A stretch of 64,000 nt of DNA from Exilibacterium tricleocarpae (GTDB lineage: Bacteria; Pseudomonadota; Gammaproteobacteria; Pseudomonadales; Cellvibrionaceae): positions 1-64,000 of the forward strand of contig NZ_ML660112.1 of assembly GCF_007004655.1 (NCBI RefSeq), in the 5' to 3' direction. Numbering within the stretch: the first letter of the stretch is position 1; every line of letters starts with the position of its first letter. Positions 1 to 8,396 of this stretch are shown in pieces. The position numbers were made by a program, and so were the translations under genes. The notes under the pieces were generated by a model. That model saw only the letters and a list, made by a program, of their open reading frames with translations, had not been told where the DNA came from and ran no database searches.

Positions 1-240
1 ACGGACTCTTATATTAATGAAATTTACGCTCTTGGAGTGGCTGCGCTTAAGTCGGGGCAACCGTTCTTCAGGGTCCACTTGTTCCCGTTTAAACTAGAGC
101 TTGAAAATTTATCCAAATACCGTTCAAGTCAATGGTATCCATTTTGGGTTAATCTCAAGGAAGGGTATGATTACTTCAACAAACATAAAAGACCTCCTAA
201 TGTTGAGGTGTCCGGTGGAAAATATACATTTGGTGTGTAA
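1..240 (+). CDS. L,D-transpeptidase, YafK-like, C-terminal end
   Basis: The reading frame is open from the first base (T-D-S-Y-I-N-E-I-Y-A-L) and ends at TAA 238-240, so only about 79 C-terminal residues are visible. The segments GQPFFRVHLFPFKL and FWVNLKEGYDYFNKHKRPPN are typical of the end of YafK-type murein L,D-transpeptidases, periplasmic enzymes that make or cleave non-canonical peptidoglycan or lipoprotein cross-links. The catalytic cysteine motif would lie upstream of the window. The stop is followed within about 5 bases by the left tip of an attC site, so this could be the last gene of an integron cassette. Family call is good; the role is inferred. Confidence 0.75.
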   Translation, partial: TDSYINEIYALGVAALKSGQPFFRVHLFPFKLELENLSKYRSSQWYPFWVNLKEGYDYFNKHKRPPNVEVSGGKYTFGV

Positions 241-250
241 TTCAGTGCTA

Positions 251-2209
251 ATCGGGTAAGAGCTGGTATCTAGCCAGCTCTCCCCACACCACCCTGCAAG
301 CGGGTCCGCACAGGGCGGTTCATTTAACTTATCCGTTAGGATAGTGAACCTTGATCCATCCACTCCTCAATGAAAATAATCCTGCTTTCAACAAGTAGTC
401 ATTGCTTAATGCTTGCTGGATGCCAGGGGTTTTCGAACTACGCCAAGGGCCTTTACTAGTAAGACCACAGGCCACTGCCGATTGTACCCAGACACCACGC
501 CTGATTAGGTTTCTGACTTTTGTTCTCGGTTTTCTCCATTGACGCCAGTAGCACATCCGTACTCGCCGCCGTATCCAGTTATCGAGATCAACACAGTGTT
601 AGTAAGCATTAGCGATACCGTAGTAATTGATCCAGCCACGCAGATATTGGCTCAGTTTAAACAGTTGGTACGCCATACTCACGCCCCAGTTGCGGTTAGT
701 CAGTCTACGTACCTCTTGTTTAAACTTATCGCGAGAGTTGTTGTGCCATTGGATTTTGCCCCACTTAAACGTAAAGCCTAAGAATTGGCATTGTGAGGTT
801 TTCACCACCTGGCTTTTCTCGGTGTTGACTTTGAGCTTTGAGCGCTTTTCTAGAAAGCATGTAATGCTGTTCAGTACCCGATGCCCTGCTCGCTCGGATT
901 TTACCAGTATGATAAAATCGTCCGCGTATCGGACGAATGGGTGCCCACGGTGTTCGAGTTCTTTATCCAGGTTGTCGAGTAAAATATTTGACAACAAGGG
1001 TGAAAGCGGGCCACCTTGGGGCACCCCTAGAGTGCTGGGGTAAGTCTTACTGTTTTCATCGATCTCCGCACGAAGATAACGATCAATCAGTTTCAGCAGG
1101 CGCTTATCGTTGATATGGCGAGAGACATGGTGCATCAATATGTCATGGTTTACTCGATCAAAGAATTTTGACAAATCGACATCAACAGCAATACGCCGTT
1201 GTTGTTTAATGATTTGTTGCACTTGCTTAACGGCTTGATGCGCACTTCGTTGAGGACGAAAACCAAAGCTGTTTTCTGAAAAGGTAGGGTCTATCATTGG
1301 AGACAGTATTTGCACGATGGCTTGTTGTATCACCCGATCAATCACGGTGGGAATACCGAGTTGGCGTTTTCCACCATTGGGCTTGTCGATCTCAACCCGC
1401 TTGACCGGTTGAGGACGGTATGTCCCTGCTAGGGTCTGCGTCTTCAGCGTTTGCCAATGACCCTTCGCCCAAGCGGGAAAAGCTTCTACCGTCATGTTAT
1501 CGATACCCGGTGCTCCTTTGTTAGCGCGCACTTGTTGCCAAGCACGAGCCACATTAGAGGCTGCAAATACCGCGTCGAACAGTTCGAGGTTGAAGGCGTT
1601 CGATCCAGCACTACGCTGATCAACGGACGCACCGTTCGGTGCCGTATCGCTATTCAAGTAAGGCATGGTGTTTTCCTTCGGTTAAATGTTCAGGCCTTCG
1701 CCCTGTCTCAACCATTACGTTGAGTATTTGGCTACTATGCCGTCTGCTGACTTCTGACAAATCACCGCTACCATTGCTGGCAGAGGCGCTTCTCTGAGGC
1801 ATATGTGGGTCGCTGCGGATTCGCTCGCCGTAGAGTGCAGCTGCTCAGGGCGCCAAGGGGTTGATTAACCAGCCCCTAGCTGGTATTTTCCGAACGTATG
1901 TGAGGGACGCACGTTTGTCAGATCTCCCTGGATAAGCGCATTAACTGTCTCTGCACAACGGCATCATTTACGGTGGCCGGTAGATCACGCGGCTTCGTTG
2001 TCTTGTGCCAACTCGCCTTCAGCCTACGCCTCATATGATGTTCTTGTTCATCCGCTCGCAGATTTGCTAGCAGCTTCCTTCAGACCTTTCCTCACGGATT
2101 GGCCCTTGCCATTCGCTAGTAGTTATCGTCTAATCACAACATGGTTTTCGACGGTGATCTTTCTACAGGGGACTTTCACCCCATTAGTTAATACCCATGC
2201 CGGGCGTAC
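251..2209 (-). mobile_element. Group II intron (IIC-attC type) inserted in an attC site
   Basis: On the minus strand the element starts near 2209-2211 (GTACGCCCGGCATGGG, then GGGGTGAAAGTCCCC, the usual start of domain I) and ends near 251. Its 3' part holds a domain V-like hairpin (GAACCGCCC...GGTGGTGTGGGG, about 274-312) and a domain VI-like hairpin (AGAGCTGG...CCAGCTCT, about 259-281) ending TACCCGAT. The maturase gene lies inside. Removing 251-2209 joins the flanks into gctaacaagttgctcaa, which matches the left end of the attC at 3124. Class C introns that use attC bottom strands lie opposite to cassette genes, as here. The first base could be 2209 or 2211. Confidence 0.85.
329..1666 (-). 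pseudogene. ltrA: Group II intron reverse transcriptase/maturase, interrupted by one stop
   Basis: Residues 1-355 contain the reverse transcriptase domains (GIPTVIDRVIQQAI, NSFGFRPQRSAHQA, the FVRYADDFIIL catalytic motif) and the start of the maturase domain (NRNWGVSMAYQLFKLSQYLRG). The frame then meets TAA at 601-599, directly after NYYGIANAY. The same frame continues without a shift through HCVDLDNWIRRRVRMCYWRQ to a stop at 329, giving about 445 codons, the usual length for endonuclease-lacking IIC maturases. The stop replaces a position where a glutamine (CAA) is likely, so one C-to-T change would explain it. The truncated protein lacks the end of the maturase/thumb region. Whether it keeps any activity is unknown. 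Confidence 0.85.
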
Positions 2210-2306
2210 ACAAGTTGCTCAAGCATCGCCACAGCAAGCTGTGGCTGGACCTTTGTTCCGGGCCTTCGGCCCTACACTGCGGTCGCTTAGCAAAGCGCTG
2301 TGTGTA
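2210..2306 (+). other. attC recombination site 1 (split by the intron)
   Basis: The left tip is at about 243-250 (cagtgcta) and the rest begins at 2210 (acaagttgctcaagc). The right half holds cgcttagcaaagcgctgtgtg, whose reverse complement pairs with the left half (TTGCTCAAGC against TTTGCTAAGCG). Internal hairpins include acagc/gctgt and gggccttcggccc. Layout and sequence (acaagttgctcaa, gttccgggc, cctacact) are shared with attC 2 at 3124. The right core (gctgtgt) departs from GTTRRRY by at least one base, so it may recombine weakly. Confidence 0.7.
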
Positions 2307-2321
2307 TTTATTGGAATAATC

Positions 2322-2831
2322 ATGAAACAGAATTTTTTAAATTATTTTGATTCTCTATCTAAGTACAATATTTGGATGAATCAAAAAATATACGCAGTTT
2401 GCGACTCTCTAAGTGACGGTGTGCGCAAGAAAGACATGGGAGCATTTTTTGGTTCAATTCACAGAACACTTGACCATATCTTATATGGAGACAAGGCATG
2501 GCTTGAACGCCTGAGAGATGGCACTTTCACACCAAGAGATATTAACAAGACTTTGCACGAAGAATGGGAAGCGCTAAAAACTGAACGCTTTGTAGTTGAT
2601 AAAGAAATAGACGCTTGGGTACAAACATTAACTGACAAGTCATTGGATAGTATATTTACCTTTACTAGCAATGTGGATAAGAAGGAACGCTCCGTTCCTA
2701 GAAGAATATTAATTCAGCACTTATTTAATCATCAAACTCATCACAGGGGACAATTGACTACACTGTTAAGTCAGTTAGGCCTTGAGTATGGTTCAACTGA
2801 TCTTCCGTTTTTACCAGAACTAAATGACTAA
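2322..2831 (+). CDS. DinB-like putative metal-dependent hydrolase/transferase
   Basis: A 169-residue protein. The frame is open far upstream through intron RNA and attC DNA, but the start at 2322 fits: it follows attC 1 by 15 bases and has GGAATAAT in front. The three histidines of the DinB/YfiT four-helix fold are visible: HRTLDHILYGDKAW near residue 48 and HLFNHQTHHRGQ near residue 135. Family members bind a divalent metal and include thiol transferases; this one's substrate is not known. It is the first gene of a cassette framed by two attC sites and overlaps the next gene by 8 bases, so the two are co-translated. Base composition is more AT-rich than the rest of the window, as usual for cassettes. 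Confidence 0.8.
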   Translation: MKQNFLNYFDSLSKYNIWMNQKIYAVCDSLSDGVRKKDMGAFFGSIHRTLDHILYGDKAWLERLRDGTFTPRDINKTLHEEWEALKTERFVVDKEIDAWVQTLTDKSLDSIFTFTSNVDKKERSVPRRILIQHLFNHQTHHRGQLTTLLSQLGLEYGSTDLPFLPELND

Positions 2832-3123
2832 AACACTAAATATAAATACATTGGTAATGTTTCTTGTTAGCCTGGCATTAACTTACTTTACCGTCAGCCT
2901 AATTGCAACTAGCGAAGGACCTTCAGCATATGGTATAGGGTTTATGTTCGGCCGTGCGATGACTGGTGTTCTAATTCCTTTTGCCATTGTAGGTATACCA
3001 CTTATCATTTTTCGTCGTGGGAAAAAGAAGTTTACTACAGGGGCTTATATAGTTTGGTGGGTTCTCTTTGTTTTGCTAAGTTTTATGGCTTTGTTTGGTA
3101 ATATGTTGCCACCAGAGGGTTAA
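2824..3123 (+). CDS. Small three-helix membrane protein in cassette
   Basis: A 99-residue protein with three hydrophobic segments (about residues 7-28, 36-62 and 73-93) and a basic loop RRGKKK after the second, which suggests that loop is cytoplasmic. It starts inside the last codons of the DinB-like gene, and its TAA (3121-3123) touches attC 2. I do not recognise the family. Compact spacing against the attC is what a genuine cassette gene shows. Confidence 0.65.
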   Translation: MTKTLNINTLVMFLVSLALTYFTVSLIATSEGPSAYGIGFMFGRAMTGVLIPFAIVGIPLIIFRRGKKKFTTGAYIVWWVLFVLLSFMALFGNMLPPEG

Positions 3124-3227
3124 GCCATTAACAAGTTGCTCAAATTCGTTCCGGGCGCAAAAAAGCGCGCCCTCCATCGGACGGCCTACACTACGTTTTG
3201 GTTGCCGTTTAGCAAAACGTCAATGCT
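3124..3227 (+). other. attC recombination site 2
   Basis: The left end cattaacaagttgctcaaa (3126-3144) and right end tttagcaaaacgtcaatg (3208-3225) form an imperfect inverted repeat: ATTAAC pairs with GTCAAT-like bases, and TTGCTCAA with TTTGCTAAA. The middle has ccgggcgc/gcgcgccc and gttccg/cggac arms, as in chromosomal integron attC sites. The site begins at the stop codon of the preceding gene. No integrase is within the window. DNA from 3228 to 3412 shows no further gene that I can support. Confidence 0.75.
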
Positions 3228-3412
3228 ACTTGACCACCCACTTATGGCAAGAAACCTACTAACAAAGAGAATATTTCTTGCGGTGGCAAATGGCCGAAGT
3301 TGGCCGATTGCAGACTGATAGGCAGCTCGTAACGAAGGTCGGCTTGTAGGCGATAACCGGCAGCAAGGCCAAATTACGTTCTATATTTGTAAGGTGCCGT
3401 ATGAAGTTTGAA

Positions 3413-4984
3413 CTAACTCACCTTAGTCGTCGGCGTTGCGCCGGGCTTGCGCCCATAATCAATACCCAGCCTGTTCATTCTTGATCGCAAGGTGCTGGCA
3501 TTGATGTCAAGCAACTCGGCCGCACCTCCCGCGCCGTGAATTTGACCGCCGGTGTATCGCAGTGCGTCATATATATGTGCTGTGATAATGTCGTCCAGCG
3601 GTGCCGGTTTACTCGATCTCGCGGATGCCCGGTTTAGCGGGTTGTCGTTATCTACCAGCCGATCCAAAACCAGTGTTTTTCCAGACCCCAAGATCAAGGC
3701 GCGTTCAATAACATTTTCAAGCTCCCTGACATTGCCTCTCCAACCATAGTTAACGAGTTTTTGCATGGCGCCCGGAGGTAACGGCGGCGGTATGCCAAGC
3801 TTCAGGTCTTTGGTTTTTTTGTGGACAAAATATTGGACCAGCGCCGGAATATCACCGGTACGCATCCTTAACGGCGGAATAGTAATTGGGAAAACATTTA
3901 GCCGATACCACAGATCTTCCCGAAACCGGCCGTCTCGTACCATCGCCTCCAAATTGCGATGGGTGGCGGCGATAACCCTGATATCAAGCGTTAGTGTAGT
4001 GTCGCTGCCTATTCTCTCGATCTCACTGTTTTGCAGTACGCGCAGCAACCGTGTTTGTGCGGATGGGGGTAGCTCACCAATCTCATCTAAAAAAATAGTG
4101 CCGGTATTTGCTCGCTCAAAACGTCCTCGCTGTTGCGCCAGTGCACCGGTAAAAGCGCCTTTTTCATGGCCGAATAGTTCACTGTCAATCAGTGTCTCCG
4201 GTATTGCACCACAATTCACTTTGACAAAGGGACCCTGGTTGCGCTCAGAGATTTGGTGAATATGACTGGCTATAAGGTCCTTTCCGGTTCCTGTTTCTCC
4301 CAGCAACAGCACCGGGCTGTTGTGTACCGCAACTTGTTGTGACGCTCGCATGACATCGGCCAAACCTAAATCGGCACCGATAACAGTTGCCGCTGATTCT
4401 TTGTTGAGTTCATGTCGCAGGTAGCGATTGTCATCAGCAAGCAAGTCCTTTAGCTTGCTCACCTGCCGAAATTGCAGGGCGTTTTGAATGGCTATGGCAA
4501 ATGGGCTTTTCAGTAGTTTAAAGAGTTTTGCATGTTGGTCAGTGTAGCGTCCCTGCCCGGGGACGGTGGCAATAACCGCCCCGATAATTTCTCCATCCAA
4601 CACTGTATAGGTGCCCAATATGGATACGTCCGTCGGGTGGCCTAAACCTCTCAACATTTGCCCGGACACCGGATCTGCGGCGGGGTGGTTCACGATAAAT
4701 GCGCCGTCTTCCTGCCCCTGTTCCCGGACTTTTTTAATGACTTTGTCTATTTCTTCAATCGGCACAGATATCAGCCGATCGATGGCTTTCCCCTTATCGA
4801 TGGTTGCGGTAGCGATCGCCCGAACTACACCGAGCCTGTTACTCCAGGATTCCAGATACATCCGTTCGACCGGTATGTAGTCTGCGATAAAGCGGATGCA
4901 GGCATGTAAAGCATCCTCCACATTTAAACAGCGGCAAATCTCCCGGGTTGCCTGGTGGGAGAACTGGTATTCGTTGGTATTCAT
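3413..4984 (-). CDS. Sigma-54-dependent transcriptional activator (GAF-AAA+-Fis)
   Basis: About 523 residues from the ATG at 4984. The frame is open to a TTG at 5158 with another ATG at 5143, but relatives begin just before the GAF domain, as with MNTNEYQFSHQATREIC here. Domains: GAF sensor (about 15-165); AAA+ ATPase (about 200-430) with Walker A GETGTGKD, the sigma-54 contact loop GAFTGA and Walker B TIFLDEIGELP; Fis-type helix-turn-helix at the C terminus (AELLDINASTLRSRMNRLGI). It would activate sigma-54 promoters in response to a small ligand or redox signal bound by GAF. I saw no clear -24/-12 element nearby, so the target is unknown. The divergent membrane gene at 5326 is a candidate. 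Confidence 0.85.
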   Translation of the reverse strand: MNTNEYQFSHQATREICRCLNVEDALHACIRFIADYIPVERMYLESWSNRLGVVRAIATATIDKGKAIDRLISVPIEEIDKVIKKVREQGQEDGAFIVNHPAADPVSGQMLRGLGHPTDVSILGTYTVLDGEIIGAVIATVPGQGRYTDQHAKLFKLLKSPFAIAIQNALQFRQVSKLKDLLADDNRYLRHELNKESAATVIGADLGLADVMRASQQVAVHNSPVLLLGETGTGKDLIASHIHQISERNQGPFVKVNCGAIPETLIDSELFGHEKGAFTGALAQQRGRFERANTGTIFLDEIGELPPSAQTRLLRVLQNSEIERIGSDTTLTLDIRVIAATHRNLEAMVRDGRFREDLWYRLNVFPITIPPLRMRTGDIPALVQYFVHKKTKDLKLGIPPPLPPGAMQKLVNYGWRGNVRELENVIERALILGSGKTLVLDRLVDNDNPLNRASARSSKPAPLDDIITAHIYDALRYTGGQIHGAGGAAELLDINASTLRSRMNRLGIDYGRKPGATPTTKVS

Positions 4985-5217
4985 TGCAATGGGTTGCCCG
5001 TACTTATGCGAAATATCGTAATCGCGCACAGTATCACTAAATACCGCAATTAGATATGTGAAATATCGCAAATTTGTGCCATAAATATCGCTTAAGTTAT
5101 TGTATTTATTGATAAAAAATGGCTGGCACGAGTATTGATCCATCTTTGTTGAAATCAATACAGTTATTGGGATGGGAGCTATTGAAGCGGAGCAGCCAGC
5201 GGCGAAACAGGCATATC

Positions 5218-5273
5218 ATCGCGCTGATGGCTCTTTATCGCGCTGATGGCTCTTCATCGCGCTGATGGCTCTG
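5218..5273. repeat. Three 19-bp tandem repeats between divergent genes
   Basis: The unit atcgcgctgatggctcttt starts at 5218, 5237 and 5256; the copies differ only in their last bases. The array lies in the shared upstream region of the sigma-54 regulator (minus) and the membrane protein at 5326 (plus). It could be an iterated activator site or simple slippage. Confidence 0.8.
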
Positions 5274-5325
5274 CTCAAGCTGTAGCACTAGTGAGAGAGC
5301 TATCGAGTTATAGGGGGAAATAGCA

Positions 5326-5913
5326 ATGAATTTACAGTCTCAATGGCGATGCCCGCAACCGCGCAAAGGTCTGATGGGGGGCTGGGATAGATTTGTCGGT
5401 CCGGGCGCAACAGCGGTTGAGAATGCCCTGGCTTTAGTCCCGGCGGTACTTGGCACAATGGCATTAGTTTATTATGCGCATTTTTCCGAACTGGGATGGA
5501 CACTGGCTCAGTATATCGTCGCTGCCTTACTGGCATTCGATATTATTGCCGGTGTAGCCACGAACGCTACCACCAGTGCCAAGCGCTGGTATCATCGGCC
5601 TTCTCAAAAGTGGCACCAGCACATGGGGTTTGTCGTCCTGCACGGGTTGCATGTTTTTCTGGTGGCCTGGCTTTTCAGGGATATGGATATCAGCTTCTTT
5701 ATTGTGATCTACCTGCTGTTGCTGCTGTCGTCGGCGGCCGTTGTTACCGTGTCGCAACGTGTTCAGCGCAGCGTTGCATTGTTGTTGGTCTGCAACGCAC
5801 TGTTGATATCGCAATACCTGTTACTGCCCACCCCTGGCTTTGAGTGGTTTATCCCGTTTTTGTTTCTCAAGCTGCTGGTTAGCCACCTGACTTTAGAAGA
5901 ACCCTACCTGTAG
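5326..5913 (+). CDS. Multi-pass membrane protein of unknown function
   Basis: A 195-residue protein with about five to six hydrophobic segments from residue 30 to the end. A soluble N-terminal stretch of about 25 residues carries GGWDRFVGPGATAVEN. A loop near residues 75-100 is rich in His and Trp (KRWYHRPSQKWHQHMGF), which could bind a metal or cofactor. A ribosome-binding site (aggggga) precedes the ATG by about 8 bases. It is divergent from the sigma-54 activator across the tandem repeats. I do not recognise the family. Confidence 0.65.
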   Translation: MNLQSQWRCPQPRKGLMGGWDRFVGPGATAVENALALVPAVLGTMALVYYAHFSELGWTLAQYIVAALLAFDIIAGVATNATTSAKRWYHRPSQKWHQHMGFVVLHGLHVFLVAWLFRDMDISFFIVIYLLLLLSSAAVVTVSQRVQRSVALLLVCNALLISQYLLLPTPGFEWFIPFLFLKLLVSHLTLEEPYL

Positions 5914-5984
5914 TTACCGCTTGCAGCGACGCTAAGGCCGCCTTGGTGTTCGTTGTCAGGGCAGGGCGCGGCGATACCCGTAAC

Positions 5985-6362
5985 TTACATTACCCCAATA
6001 AGCCCCAGCCCACCAATGGGCAACAACAATATCCACTGTGGGAGTTTGGAAAACGTTCGGTGACCGAAAAAATACCAGCCGACTATGATAAATACTATAG
6101 AAAAAGTAATAAATGTGAGTGAGATGCCAATTACGACAATGTTCAAATTGAGTAAATTGAAACTGCCGATGTAAGCCAGAACGCCGGAGGCGACAATTAG
6201 AGTAACCGACACCATATGCCAACAAGCCAATAAGGTAGCTTTTGGAATATCGGCGAGATCGGCTTTTAAAAAGGGCCTGACCGGATCAACCTGGCCGGCA
6301 AAAATATGTATCAGGGAGGTTAACAGGCCCAGTATTCCCGCGCTTAAAACCCATAGATTCAT
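5985..6362 (-). CDS. Small four-helix membrane protein
   Basis: A 125-residue protein with four hydrophobic segments (about 3-22, 42-66, 71-95 and 108-124). The first loop contains HIFAGQVDPVRPFL, and helix 2 begins ACWHMV. The conserved-looking His and Trp resemble small inner-membrane proteins of unknown function found in many Proteobacteria. No neighbour gives a function. It converges with the gene at 5326. The DNA from 6363 to 6757 has no gene I can support; one short coding-like stretch ends at a TAA near 6758 but has no recognisable family. Confidence 0.6.
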   Translation of the reverse strand: MNLWVLSAGILGLLTSLIHIFAGQVDPVRPFLKADLADIPKATLLACWHMVSVTLIVASGVLAYIGSFNLLNLNIVVIGISLTFITFSIVFIIVGWYFFGHRTFSKLPQWILLLPIGGLGLIGVM

Positions 6363-6757
6363 ATTGCTTCCTCTTATATTGCCAGTGGATGCAGAGGCCG
6401 CCGCTCTTAATGCCGCGCTCTGGATTTTTTGATAATGTGTATCTTACTATCATTCCACAATAATAGGCGCATCGGTTAATTTACGATAAACGCAGCTCAA
6501 CCAGGGCCCTCATTGATTGATCAAGTGGAGAATCAGCTACGCTGCTGCAGGCATTATAGAGATGTTTGAAAGTTTATTTTGATGTTTTTAAATAGTCCAT
6601 AATAGAACTTTTTCGCCAGTGGCGTTGACGCGCGTTTTGAAGAGATGAAAACAGTTCTGGAGGAGCCGCTTGGCGGAAGACCGTGATGCCGATAGTCGGC
6701 CATCCGCGGGGCGTTGATCAGTTACAGAAGTCGATCAAAAAACAGGGGGTCGATTAA

Positions 6758-7687
6758 TTAAAAAGGCGGCTTAAAAGCGAGATAGCCAAAATAGTGTTTG
6801 CAAAAATCTTCAAGCCTAAAATGGATATCCTTGTGTATATCACCATAATCATAAAATGAAAAGCTCATTGTTTGACTGTGTTCGTGTATATTAATACACG
6901 ATTCCAGCGTGATGTAATGCGTGCCTGTCGGTGACCTTTTGTCCATCTCCTTATGCAGATCGCCATTAGCATTTTTGGCCTGTTTTGCCGCTGTAGTAAT
7001 CGCGCTGTCGACAAAGAAGATAACTTTCCATTCTCTCCCCCAATAGTTTGAAGCGGCAACAATACTGGCTTTTTGTTTTTTGATAAAAGCCTCATCTCCG
7101 GTTAACGCCTCTGTCACGTATTGGGTAGTGGTATAGGCCGAGTTGAGATCAACACCGATAGTGTAGCCGAGATTTTTAAACCACTTGACCATCTCGTAAG
7201 GCAAGGTATTGTTCAGCACATTCCAGTTATTGCCTTTTGTTTGTTTCCCCATCGGGAAGAGCGTATGGTTCCAATCGGCAAAAATCGCCAACGTCATCCA
7301 ATCCAGATAGGGGATATCTTTGTTGACTGGTGCTTGAAAAGCCTTGGATTTTCCCAGGTTTTTTCTGCTTATTCTTTTGGTGTCAATTATGATCGTGTCG
7401 CCAAGCTTTCCCGGAATTTCGCCTACTCCTTTTTCATACAGCCCCAGGGCATATTTCGTATAGCCAAGCGGGTTGATTTCGGCAAGGTTATAAAAGAAAG
7501 AGGCCACGCCACACAAGTAACTTCCGTCTCCCTGATTTATCGAGCTGGGTGATTCGATACGTTGTTCCAACTGTATTGCGAAATCTTCTAAAGGAAACCA
7601 TTTGTACAGCTTGTGTGGACACGGGTTTTTTTTATGCCAAGTTTCCAGATACCTCTTTGCTTCTAATTTCGAAGTTACCTGTAACAT
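6758..7687 (-). CDS. Papain-like cysteine-protease-fold protein, possible effector
   Basis: A 309-residue protein without signal peptide. Residues around 52-70 read NQGDGSYLCGVASFFYNLAE, the context of a catalytic cysteine in papain-like folds. A histidine sits in GTHYITLESCINIHE near residue 258, followed by SFYDYGD, which could supply the third catalytic residue. Similar Cys...His proteins occur among secreted antibacterial or host-directed effectors, but no secretion locus or immunity gene is obvious here. It stands alone on its strand. Fold assignment is from motif reading only; function is inference. Confidence 0.5.
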   Translation of the reverse strand: MLQVTSKLEAKRYLETWHKKNPCPHKLYKWFPLEDFAIQLEQRIESPSSINQGDGSYLCGVASFFYNLAEINPLGYTKYALGLYEKGVGEIPGKLGDTIIIDTKRISRKNLGKSKAFQAPVNKDIPYLDWMTLAIFADWNHTLFPMGKQTKGNNWNVLNNTLPYEMVKWFKNLGYTIGVDLNSAYTTTQYVTEALTGDEAFIKKQKASIVAASNYWGREWKVIFFVDSAITTAAKQAKNANGDLHKEMDKRSPTGTHYITLESCINIHEHSQTMSFSFYDYGDIHKDIHFRLEDFCKHYFGYLAFKPPF

Positions 7688-8396
7688 ACCCTTAACTCTC
7701 TCGGCGAAGTTGGTTGATAGGGTGGGCTTTATTAGGAGCGCGTTGCCAGATTAAAAATAGTAGCACCGATTTAATCACCGGTGAAGCCGTTTAAGTATAT
7801 ATACTTTTTAGCTGTAGTTAGGGTGAATCCCCCCTTAGTATGCGATACTCCATCGGGATAGTATTGTTGATAAAAACAACTGTTTTGGCATTATTTTGTT
7901 GGTCTTGGTGACACATTGAGAGCAGGGGTGACATATTGCTCGTTGAAACTGAGGTTCCAGCTCACCTGGGCGCAAAGTCCGGAGCACCTTCAGCAGTGAA
8001 TCGATTACCAGAGCCCGCGCCGCGCCGCAGAGAAGGCTATTTAATTAGGTATCAAGGAAGGGGTGATAGGTGCTGCAAAGCACACATTGTGCTTACTTAA
8101 GCCGTTCTGTGCTATTGGAAGCATTTTGTCGACAGTATCACGGTTTTTAACAAAGCGTGAGCGCCCGCCGGTTCGTTTTCAGTATCATTTAGTTGGCAGT
8201 TGGCTTTACCAGTTTCTTTAGAAGCGAAGCTCTCAAGTCGATTTTCTCTGTTTTTTTTATCAGGTTCGCTACAGGTGCAACTTTTGCGTTGGCTGCGGCG
8301 TATGTTCGGGTGCCCCGGATGATGACAGTCATTGCCTAATCTTGGTTGTAAAGACCCGGGAAAGCACCCGTATTCATTAAAACACAGGACGCTATC
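7688..8396. other. Intergenic region without a supported gene
   Basis: This 709-base stretch has no convincing full-length gene. Near 7905-7945 the phrase gtgacacattg / gtgacatattg occurs twice. The bases 8259-8339 encode a coding-like tail (RFATGATFALAAAY) without a start, which may be gene debris. The promoter for the lipoprotein at 8397 must lie in the last part. Confidence 0.4.

Noticed and set aside
1998-2321. Long N-terminal extension of the DinB-like gene
   Set aside because: These codons run through intron RNA and attC sequence; the protein family starts at 2322.
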